The notes beneath the pieces are model-generated. The model was not told where the DNA came from. It did not search any database and saw only the letters and a program-made list of their open reading frames with translations. Below, in pieces: positions 55,227 through 64,000 of a stretch of 64,000 nucleotides of DNA; position 1 is the first letter of the stretch; each line of letters opens with the position of its first letter. The position numbers were made by a program, and so were the translations under genes. Where the stretch lies: assembly GCA_039707655.1 (NCBI GenBank), contig CM077666.1, positions 240,342,166 through 240,406,165 of the forward strand, read 5' to 3'. This DNA is from Elymus sibiricus (lineage: Eukaryota > Streptophyta > Magnoliopsida > Poales > Poaceae).

Positions 55227-55540
55227 TACGGGTCACGGAAAACGTGATGAACTCGAAATTTCAGATCTGAGATTTGGGCGGAAACAACTTCGGGAAAACC
55301 CAAATCTGATGGGGAAAAAGAAAAATTGGGTGTATGGGATGGTTGGGAGTTAGATCGACGTGCAAAACACGAAATCCATGGATCCAAATCAACAAAATCT
55401 CGCAAAACTCAACAAGTTACAAAAAAGTTGGTAGGGCTATTTTTGGTGGGGATTTCGAATTGGGACAAAAACAAACAAAAATAGGCCAGAAAGTGGGGGG
55501 AAGGGGCTCCAAGATGTGAATCAACCTATGCAGTGATCCA
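55227..55540 (-). mobile_element. Fragment L: leader of a B/C/E-family chromovirus
   Basis: Reverse complement of the leader next to the primer site in B and E. Shared blocks include cacgaaatccatggatc, ggtagggctatttttg and gtgaatcaac, ending at a degenerate primer site (cagtgatccac, near 55530). Both ends are truncated, by K on the left and M on the right. Confidence 0.75.
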
Positions 55541-55936
55541 CTTTTATGAATATTGTAATAAGATTCAACACCCTCCAAAATAGTGAGATCATTAGTACCT
55601 AGAGTTGACACTCTTCCAAACCCACTTTCATCAATATAATCATCATAAATAGGAGGCATGCTATCATCATAATAAATTTGCTCATCAAAACTTGGGGGAC
55701 TAAAAATATCATCTTCATCAAACATAGCATCCCAAGCTTATGGCTTTGCATATCATTAGCATCATGGATATTCATAAAAAGCATACTAACAACATTGCAA
55801 TCATGCTTATCATTCAAAGATTTTATGCCAAACATTTATTGAATTCTTCTTCCAACACTTTAACATAATTTTCTGATCCATTGTTTTCAAGAATGACATT
55901 ATAAAGATAAAGCATTTGAGGCAACCTCAATTCCAT
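55541..55936 (-). pseudogene. Element M: ORF after the primer site, unknown function
   Basis: The minus-strand ATG at plus 55934-55936 gives MELRLPQMLYLYNVILENNG. A 1-bp shift near 55836 leads to MFGIKSLNDKHDCNVVSMLF, and a second shift near 55740 to FDEDDIFSPPSFDEQIYYDD and TNDLTILEGVESYYNIHKS. I recognise no gag or enzyme domain. It is an acidic retroelement ORF adjoining an Athila-type primer site, cut off at 55541. Confidence 0.6.
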
Positions 55937-56034
55937 CTTTTTTTTGTAGTTTTCTTTTATAAACCAAACTAGTGAAAAACAAGAAACTAAAAGATTCAAT
56001 TGCAAGATCTAAAGATATACCTTCAAGCACCCAC

Positions 56035-56053
56035 CTCCCCAGCAACGGCGCCA
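56035..56053 (-). promoter_or_regulatory. Primer-binding site of element M (Athila type)
   Basis: On the minus strand TGGCGCCGTTGCTGGGGAG, the TGGCGCCGTTGCCGGGGA-type site of plant Athila-lineage elements with one difference. It lies 10 bp inside the LTR end. Confidence 0.85.
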
Positions 56054-56063
56054 GAAAAGAGCT

Positions 56064-56494
56064 TGATGTCTACTACGCAACTTTTATTCTTGTAGACTTT
56101 GTTGGGCCTCCAAGTGCAGAGTTTTGTAGGACAGCAGCAAATTTCCCTCAAGTGGATGACCAAAGGTTTACCAATCCGTGGGAGGTGTAGGATGAATATG
56201 GTCTCTCTCAAACAACCCTGCAATCAACTACAAGCAATCTCTTGTGTCCCCACCACACCCAATACAATAGTAAATTGCATAGGTGCACTAGTTCGGCGAA
56301 GAGATGGTGATACAAGTGTAGTATGGATAGTAGATATAGGTTTTTGTAATCTGAAATGATAAAAATAGCAAGGTAGCAAGTAACAAAAGTGAGCACAAAC
56401 GGTATTGCAATGCTTAGAAACAAGGCCTAGGGTTCATACTTTCACTAGTGCAACCTCTCAACAGTGCTAACATGATTGAATCATATAACAATCC
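56064..56494 (-). mobile_element. Element M, 5' LTR, segment 1
   Basis: LTR end read on the minus strand as GTTGCGTAGTAGACATCA. The segment includes ctccaagtgcagag, ggtgcactagttcggcgaag and agggttcatactttcactag, typical of a common Triticeae LTR. It is interrupted by F after aatcc and resumes at 63781. Confidence 0.8.
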
Positions 56495-57434
56495 TGATAA
56501 GGGGTGTCCCGATCTTCTCGTTGAGCTCGATGTAGGTGGATGATAACTTGTGGGACGCTGACGAATCTCTGGCTGTTCCCCCGTTGCCAATGCAACAGTT
56601 CTCAACCCTATTCGATATTCGCAACTTCACACACTTGCGCACGTAGCCGCCGACCACGAAGCGGTTTGCAATCTACCAATTCCCAATGGAACAGCAGAAG
56701 ACACTTGAATCTTGCAGTAGGATAAACACCAGATCGCAACAAAGTGGTGAAGGTAGAATACTCCTGATCGAATCAAAGAGGAATATTGATTACAGAGGAA
56801 TGCTTAAAGCAATTCAATCTGAAAAGAGGTTTAATCAAAACGTGGTCTGCCTCTAACTAACCCTAAGGAAGGGTATTTATATCCTAAGATAGTTGGAAGG
56901 GGTACACGGGCCGTCAGCCCAAAAGCCTGCGCGCAGGCAGCACGGTAGTACCGCTTATAGCATGCGGTACTACCGCTCCAAGCGGTACTACCGCTTAAGT
57001 ACCGCTTAGTACCGGTTAGGTCGTTTGGATGCCAGAACTATTTTGCTAAGCGGTACTGAGTACAGTAGCACGGGGCGGTACTACCGCTTTAAGCGGTACT
57101 ACCACTGGTGTGGGGCGGTACTACCGCCCTGGAAACTGCAGGGTCCTCCTCCCTGCCCAGCTGCACTGCCTCCTTGCTCTCCTCCTTGCTCCCTTGTGCT
57201 ATGCCTTCCTCTCCAATGTACCTAATGACACACACACACAAGGATTTAGGCAGTATAAAGCTCTCATTAAAATAAATAGCATTATCAACTAAGAGAGAAT
57301 TCACCTGTTGTTCTAGTAGTTTAGCACGAGCTCTTGTAATGGGTCCAATCCTGATTTCATCATTGGACATCTTCTTTGTAGCAACAGGTTGTTCATGAGG
57401 TAGAGATGGAGTCATAGTATAGATGTCCTCATCA
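56495..57434 (-). repeat. Element F, 3' LTR
   Basis: 940 bp. On the minus strand: the coding tail (to plus 57089), a GCGGTAGTACCGC-type cluster (57128 down to 56942), TATAAAT-type box (plus 56875-56882), and the end CCCCTTATCA. Confidence 0.95.
56942..57128 (-). repeat. Near-palindrome cluster GCGGTAGTACCGC in the F 3' LTR
   Basis: Six to seven copies or near copies of gcggtactaccgc on the plus strand, in both orientations, with partial forms (aagtaccgc). Located 60 bp upstream of the TATA box on the minus strand. The 5' LTR copy is at 63305-63474. Confidence 0.9.
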
Positions 57435-58150
57435 TCCTCCCCCCCTTGAAAAGGCGTCGACCTCGACGCGTCAAGGTCATCTCCAAGATAGGGCGTCAAA
57501 TCAGCAACATTAAAAGAATTACTGACACCAAACTCCTCGGCAGGAAGATCAATCGTGTATGCATTATCATTTATTTTTGGAAGCACTTTATAAGGACCAG
57601 CACCACGTGGCATCAACTTGGACTTGCGCAGATTAGGGAACCTATCCTTGCGGAAGTGTACCCACACCATGTCACCCGGCTGGAACAACACTTCCTTGCG
57701 CTTCTTGTTAACACGAGCAGCTGTGTGCTTGCCCTTCTTCTCAATGGCTGCCTTTGTTTTCTCATGAATCTTTTTCACAAAATCTGCACGCTGTGAGGCC
57801 TCCATGTTCACCCTTTCTTGCGTTGGCAGCGGCAGCAAGTCAAATGGTGCAATGGGTTTGAAACCATACACCACCTCAAATGGACAAAGTTGCGTGGTAG
57901 AGTGCACCGCTCTGTTGTAAGCAAACTCCACATGCGGCAAGCATTCCTCCCACTCACGCAGATTCTTCTTGAGCATGGTTCTCAGCAACGTGGAAAGTGT
58001 ACGATTCACCACCTCCGTTTGACCATCAGTTTGGGGATGACAAGTAGTACTGAACAGTAGCTTCGTTCCCAGCTTGCCCCAAAGTGTCTTCCAGAAGTAG
58101 CTCATGAATTTCACATCACGGTCAGAAACAATCGTCCTTGGTACGCCATG
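57089..58150 (-). pseudogene. Element F integrase C-terminal half and LTR-encoded tail
   Basis: The frame after the ~16-bp deletion starts near [20 protein letters not shown] sequence and includes [15 protein letters not shown] with the catalytic Glu. Further on are EWEECLPHVEFAYNRAVHST, GDMVWVHFRKDRFPNLRKSK, FNVADLTPYLGDDLD and FQGGEDDEDI across the polypurine tract. It then reads 115 codons of LTR with IGPITRARAKLLEQQVNSLL and ends at 57089, inside the palindrome cluster. Confidence 0.85.
57435..57447 (-). promoter_or_regulatory. Polypurine tract of element F
   Basis: Plus strand tcctcccccccttg. On the minus strand this is AAGGGGGGGAGGA directly before TGATGAGG. Seven G plus AGGA keep pol in frame with the LTR tail. 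Confidence 0.85.
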
Positions 58151-61100
58151 TAAAAAAACAGATTAGCAATATGCGACGCATCGTCGCTTTTGTGGCAGGC
58201 AATAAAATGTGACATCTTTGAAAATATGTCTACTACCACAAAAATAGAATCATGTCCTCTCCTGGTTCTAGGCAATCCTAAAAAAATATCCATGCTGATA
58301 TCTTCCCATGGAGAATTAGGTGCAGGCAGAGGGGTATACAGACCGTGAGGTTTCAGCTTGGACTTTGCCTGATTGCAAGCGATGCAACGCTTCACATACC
58401 TGTCCACATCACGCCTCATCTTTGGCCAGTAAAAATGATCTGCGAGCATAAGGAACGTCTTCTCACGTCCAAAGTGGCCCATCAAACCGCCGGCATGAGA
58501 TTCCTGCAACAAGAGCAAACGCACGGACGATTCTGGCACACACAGTTTGTTAGCGCGAAACAAGTACCCATCATGTATATGGTATTTTTCCCACGCTTTC
58601 ACAGCAGAACATTGAGAAAATGGCGTCGCAAAATCAGTATCCAAAGCATATAAATCACGCAAACTCTCTAAACCAGAAACTTGAACATCAAGTCGTGTTA
58701 ATAACATGCTTTTCCGAGAGAGTGCATCAGCAACAACATTGTCTTTTCCTTTCTTATACTTAATGATGTATGGGAAGGATTCAATGAACTCAACCCATTT
58801 AGCATGTCGTTTATTCAGATTTGACTGGCTTTTTAAAAACTTCAAAGCCTCATGATCAGAATGTATGATAAATTCTTTTGGCCACAAATAATGTTGCCAA
58901 ACCTCAAGAACTCTAACGAGAGCATACAATTCTTTATCATAAACAGGATAGTTCAATTGTGCACCATTCAGTTTCTCAGAAAAATATGCAACTGGGTTAC
59001 CCTCTTGCATTAGCACACCTCCGATCCCAATGCCACTAGCATCACATTCGATCTCAAATTGCTTATGGAAATCAGGAAGTACAAGCAACGGTGCAGTAAT
59101 TAAACGACGTTTCAGCTCATCAAATGCAGAATCTTGGGCTGTGCCCCACACAAACTCAACACCTTTTTTGGTAAGGTCATTCAAAGGTGCAGCAATAGTA
59201 CTGAAATCTTTCACAAAACGTCTATAAAAACCAGCAAGACCATGAAAGCTTCGTACTTGACTAACATTCAAAGGAGTAGGCCAATTTTTAATAGCTTCAA
59301 TTTTAGATTCATCTACCTCAACTCCATGAGCAGAAACAACATAACCCAGAAATATGACCTTATCTTTGCAAAATGTGCATTTATCTAGATTACCATAAAG
59401 CTTAGCATCACGCAACACTTGCAAAACTTGTCGAATATGATCAGAATGTTCAGATGCATTGCGGCTGTAAATAAGTATATCATCAAAATAGACAACCACA
59501 AATTTACCAATAAAGTGCCTCAAAACATGGTTCATTAACCTCATGAAAGTACTAGGTGCATTAGTTAACCCAAAAGGCATGACTAGCCACTCATATAAAC
59601 CAAACTTTGTTTTAAAGGCTGTCTTCCATTCATCCCATTGTTCCATCCTAATTTGATGATAACCACTACGCAAGTCAATTTTAGAGAAAATAACAGCACC
59701 ACTCAATTCATCTAGCATATCTTCCAAACGTGGAATAGGGTGACGATATCGAATAGTGATGTTATTTATAGCTCGACAATCTACGCACATGCGCCATGTA
59801 CCATCTTTCTTAGGAACTAAAATTACAGGAACAACACAAGGACTTAAGCTCACGCGAATATAACCTTTGTCGAGAAGCTCTTGTACTTGTTTCTGAATTT
59901 CCTTAGTTTCCTCGGGGTTGGTGCGGTATGGGGCCCGATTGGGCAGCGACGCTCCTGGTATCAAATCAATTTGATGCTCGATACCCCGCAACGGTGGCAA
60001 ACCAGCAGGGACCTCCGCCGGGAACACGTCACCAAATTCCTGTAACACATTAGAAACACCAAGAGAGAGAGGAGTCATATCATTAGAAATCAAAATTTCA
60101 CCCCTACACAAAAGCACAAGAGGAACAGCAGTGGGATCCTCACGGAACTCTCTCAAATCAGATTTGGTGGCTAACATGACTAAGGAATTCACTCCCTCAC
60201 ATTTACTTTTACCGCTCAAATTGGGCTTGTGGCTCTCACTCACCGGAAGTGGAGTCTCTCGCCTATCTAATCTCTCGCTCTCGTTCTCAAGATTCACTTC
60301 AATTTTTTGACGAGATTCAGTTACAATTTGCTGCGGAGTCATGGGTCGCAAAATAATGTCCTTGCCATGCCAAGTCAACTGGTATGTGTTGGCTCTCCCA
60401 GTGTGAAGAACGTTTCTATCATATTGCCATGGGCGACCCAACAACAAGTGACAAACAGTCATAGGAACCACATCAAACGCAATGGAGTCTTTATATGGTC
60501 CAATCTGAAAGTCCACACGCACCATGTGGCTGACCTTCATCTCTCCAGTATCGCTCAACCACTGAATATAATAAGGGTGTGGGTGCGGTAAATATTTCAG
60601 CTTTAGTTTGGCACAGAGCTCTTTACTAGCCAAATTGCGACAACTACCACCATCAATGATCACTTTGCACGCCTTGCCAGGACCAATAATAGCCTTTGTT
60701 TGAAACAAATTACACCGCTGATTATCAGCACTAGGCTGAACACTTAACACTCGTTCCGAGCAAACGATAGTAGGAAAGTGTGTTGCATAAGCATCGAGAG
60801 CCCCATCAGTGGTATCCTCATTCTCCCAATCTTCAGAAGTAGGATCAGCATCATCACCGGTCTCATACTCTAAATCCTCATTAATCAACATGACCTTCTT
60901 ATTGGGACAATCCTTCTTGAAGTGACCTTTGCCTCCACATGTATGACAATGCATATCCCTATTTCGTGTTGTAGACATAGAAGAACCAGTAGCACTCGCA
61001 GCAGGGTGCACCGGTTTCGTTGCAGTAGAAACAGCAGAATCTGACTTGTTCCTGGAAGGAACAAGAAAACCAGAAGTATCACTTTGTGGGGGCGCCCCAC

Positions 61101-62175
61101 CAGTAGGTCGTGGGAAACGACCACGAGCAGAAGCAGAACGAGAGGTAAACTTGGCTTCTTCGGCCAACTGAATTTCTGCTTCACGGGCTTGATGTAACAA
61201 ATCTGACATGTCTTGATATTGGTGATGCCGAACAATACGCTTGATATTGTATGTCAAACCAGAAAGAAATCGCTGCATGGTCTGTTCGGGCTGTTCACGG
61301 ACTCGGGCACGCTGCATAATCAACTCCATCTCCTGAAAATAATCATCCACAGACATTGTACCTTGCCGCAAATTCTGCAACTTATCATAGAGAGAACGAA
61401 TATAGTTGCGTGGAACAAACCGGGCACGCATCACTTCCTTCATATTGCGCCATGTAAGAATTGGAGGATCTCCATCTTCCCGTCTTGTACGCACAAGATG
61501 ATCCCACCAACGCAAAGCATAACCATCAAATTCAGAAGATGCCAACTTGATTTTTCTGTCCTCGGTGTACTCATGTAAACGCCACAATCTCTCTATCTTG
61601 AGCTCCCAACTAAGATATTCTTCCACATCAGTAGAGCCCTCAAATGTGGGAATAGAGAATTTCGGCTTACCCAGCCCATCCTCATCACGGTGAGGTTGCT
61701 GAATATCAGTATCACGGCGTGCACCCAAAACAGCAAACCCACGGCCACCACCACGGCCGCCATTACCACGGCCACCATGACCACGGCCACCATGAACCAT
61801 AATATTGGTAGCATGAGCAGCGTTTGCAGCTGCGTCAGCTACATGACCACCATGAACACTTGCCTCACCATCATCATCAAGATCATCATCTTGCTCCCGA
61901 ATGCACCGCTGACCCACGGAAGCTTGCAAAGCAGCTACGGCATGCGTCAAATCCGTAACGGACTGCTGAAGTGTAGTCATAGTGTCACGAGTTGTATTCA
62001 TGGTATCTTGAGTGTCAGCAAGCTTTAAGTCAATAGCACGCACATCCTCGTGTATACCATCACAAGCAGAATTAAATTGGTTCGTCAAATGATCACGAAG
62101 TGCCGCATATTCATTCCAATGCACCACGGATTTAGGATCCTTTCGCTGCTGGACATCAAAAGACTCGTCGGACAT
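58151..62175 (-). pseudogene. Element F gag-pol: gag, protease, RT, RNase H, integrase N-half
   Basis: Start taken at the second Met ([13 protein letters not shown], plus 62175); an upstream in-frame Met lies at 62196. Gag begins with a helical region, then an RGG-like run ([19 protein letters not shown]), then a capsid with [20 protein letters not shown] and [18 protein letters not shown] knuckle [14 protein letters not shown]; protease-like [15 protein letters not shown] with [12 protein letters not shown] (YFDD at plus 59479-59490); RNase [16 protein letters not shown] and [10 protein letters not shown]. The integrase finger ([18 protein letters not shown]) and first catalytic Asp (SMDIFLGL) follow. 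The frame is lost after [11 protein letters not shown] by a deletion of about 16 bp near plus 58153. Confidence 0.92.
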
Positions 62176-62857
62176 GATTAGGGAATTAGAACGCACAGAA
62201 AGAAAAATATAGTGGGTGTATGTGGAAAACTCTCAACTCACTCAAAACTGAAAGAAACAAGGTATCTTACCGTTCCAAAGTGAATTAGAATCGCTTACCA
62301 ACTTGGATAGGCAGAACTTGCACGGATGTGAGGAAGCGAATACCGAGGGAAAAACTATCACACGACAAACCAGGGTATATAGTGGAGCTTGGTTGGGATA
62401 CCTAACAACACCGAAGATAAAGCCTAGTGCTGATCGTGTGAGTCACACCCAAGGAAACACAAACGGTGGAGAGAAACTTGGCAAAGCAACTCTCGCACGG
62501 TACGCAGCTCCACAACTGCGAAAGATAATAACAAGGAACTGCCCTCGATTCTTCTCTTTCTTTCTTTTTTTTTTTCAAATGTCACGTGAACAGTGTCGTG
62601 AACAGTAACGCGGAATTTTTTTTTTAACTACTTGGAAACAAATCTGGAAATCTAAACTCCAATGGAAATAGATCGGATCACAAGGATAAACCCAACGACC
62701 AGCAACTAAAACCAATCTACGATGCAATCTAGGCTATGGCAAACTATGAAGAACCCTAATATTTTTGTGAGGCTTTTTCTGGATAGGAGGAAAACAACAC
62801 TAATCTAAGGGATTGATGGATGCTCACCGAGTAAACACTGGATATCTGATACCAAGA
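62176..62857 (-). other. Element F leader and primer-binding site
   Basis: About 680 bp between gag and the 5' LTR. TGGTATCAG (minus strand; plus 62846-62854), three bases inside the LTR, is an initiator-Met tRNA-type primer site. Unlike B, C and E, this leader shows no palindrome motifs of the LTR type. A T-rich run lies at 62555-62580. Confidence 0.8.
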
Positions 62858-63780
62858 TGATAAGGGGTGTCCCGATCTTCTCGTTGAGCTCGATGTAGGT
62901 GGATGATAACTTGTGGGACGCTGACGAATCTCTGGCTGTTCCCCCGTTGCCAATGCAACAGTTCTCAACCCTATTCGATATTCGCAACTTCACACACTTG
63001 CGCACGTAGCCGCCGACCACGAAGCGGTTTGCAATCTACCAATTCCCAATGGAACAGCAGAAGACACTTGAATCTTGCAGTAGGATAAACACCAGATCGC
63101 AACAAAGTGGTGAAGGTAGAATACTCCTGATCGAATCAAAGAGGAATATTGATTACAGAGGAATGCTGAAAGCAATTCAATCTGAAAAGAGGTTTAATCA
63201 AAACGTGGTCTGCCTCTAACTAACCCTAAGGAAGGGTATTTATATCCTAAGATAGTTGGAAGGGGTACACGGGCCGTCAGCCCAAAAGCCTGCGCGCAGG
63301 CAGCACGGTAGTACCGCTTATAGCATGCGGTACTACCGCTTAAGTACCGCTCTAGTACCGGTTAGGTCGTTTGGATGCCAGAACTATTTTGCTAAGCGGT
63401 ACTGAGTACGGTAGCACGGGGCGGTACTACCGCTTTAAGCGGTACTACCGCTGGTGTGGGGCGGTACTACCGCCCTGGAAACTGCAGGGTCCTCCTCCCT
63501 GCCCAGCTGCACTGCCTCCTTGCTCTCCTCCTTGCTCCCTTGTGCTATGCCTTCCTCTCCAATGTACCTAATGACACACACACACAAGGATTTAGGCAGT
63601 ATAAAGCTCTCATTAAAATAAATAGCATTATCAACTAAGAGAGAATTCACCTGTTGTTCTAGTAGTTTAGCACGAGCTCTTGTAATGGGTCCAATCCTGA
63701 TTTCATCATTGGACATCTTGTTTGTAGCAACAGGTTGTTCATGAGGTAGAGATGGAGTCATAGTATAGATGTCCTCATCA
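62858..63780 (-). repeat. Element F, 5' LTR
   Basis: 923 bp, nearly identical to 56495-57434. Palindrome cluster at 63305-63474; TATA at plus 63238-63245. It lacks one array copy present in the 3' LTR, which accounts for part of the length difference. Confidence 0.95.
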
Positions 63781-64000
63781 AATCCTCAACGTGTGACAAA
63801 GAATCACTCCAAAGTTCCTAGCAAACGGAGAACATAAGAAGAAATTGTTGTAGGTAGCAAAACCACCTCAAAGTTATCCTTTCCGATCAATCTATTGAGC
63901 CATCCCTATCAGTATCACAAACAACCCTAGAGTTCGTACTAAAACAACACCTTATGATACGCATCAATCAACTCTAATGTCACCTAGATACTCCAATGTC
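63781..64000 (-). mobile_element. Element M, 5' LTR, segment 2 (runs off the window)
   Basis: Resumes the LTR after F with the second aatcc copy (caacgtgtgacaaagaatcact, then ccaccctcaaagttatcc-like and agagttcgtactaaaac). The LTR continues beyond 64000, so its total length and start are not visible. Confidence 0.8.

Larger units (their letters stand above)
56495..63780 (-). mobile_element. Element F: near-complete CRM-like chromovirus, TSD aatcc
   Basis: 7,286 bp; LTRs at 56495-57434 and 62858-63780; TSD aatcc at 56490-56494 and 63781-63785. Gag-pol on the minus strand is open for 1,361 codons and is broken only by one deletion of about 16 bp in integrase. This is the best-preserved polyprotein in the window. 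Same broad family as G. Confidence 0.95.

Noticed and set aside
1..64000. Host genes, tRNA or rRNA genes
   Set aside because: I saw no host exon structure and no tRNA-like or rRNA-like sequence outside primer-site complements; everything assignable belongs to mobile elements.

Overview
This is plant DNA, very probably from a Triticeae grass such as wheat, Aegilops or barley. The window is a nested stack of transposable elements. I find no host protein-coding gene, rRNA or tRNA gene. The assignment rests on LTR and CACTA sequences of the type that fills Triticeae genomes, on Ty3/gypsy polyproteins of plant lineages, and on insertion boundaries that resolve to 5-bp target-site duplications (TSDs). 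Element letters H, A, B, C, E, F, G, I, J, K, L and M are mine; I give no database family names.

Layout, left block. Unassigned sequence with an ~80-bp tandem repeat (1-866) is followed by a solo LTR (H, TSD gcagt) that starts at 872 and ends at 45663. H is split by two insertions: a 40-kb block (element A, 2036-42379, TSD gatat) and a 2.9-kb LTR-like element (I, 42621-45488, TSD cccgt). A is a minus-strand Tat-lineage Ty3/gypsy element. It has a tRNA-Arg-type primer site, gag, protease, RT, a second archaeal-type RNase H and integrase, plus a long antisense ORF with a probable spliced intron between pol and the 3' LTR. A was itself hit by four elements: E (3515-11946, minus), C (12974-21451, plus, TSD aggag), G (30138-32713, plus, TSD gtgag) and B (33157-41523, plus, TSD ggcga). 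B, C and E are three divergent copies of one CRM-like chromovirus family. G belongs with F to a second related family and is an internally deleted copy.

Right block. CACTA-type subterminal sequence (45669-46192 and 49863-50768) is split by a 3.7-kb LTR-like element (J, TSD tgttc). The J/CACTA-end segment is tandemly duplicated (47534-50807 and 50808-54099). Then come the 3' end of another gypsy element (K, to 55226), a scrap of B/C/E-family leader (L), and the leader, primer site and LTR of an Athila-type element (M). M's LTR is split by a nearly full-length chromovirus (F, 56495-63780, minus, TSD aatcc).

All polyproteins carry stops, frameshifts or active-site lesions, so no copy looks autonomous as it stands.

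The main unexplained observation is in the LTR promoters. In B, C, E, F and I a cluster of short near-palindromes lies 44-71 bp upstream of the TATA box. The 6-1-6 arm design recurs, but the sequence differs by element. In B, C and E the same element-specific variant recurs in the untranslated leader downstream of the primer site. A second pattern is that the polypurine tract, a G-run at the pol/LTR junction, decides whether the integrase tail reads on into an LTR-encoded GPxTRARA motif: it is open in F and G, and out of frame in B, C and E.
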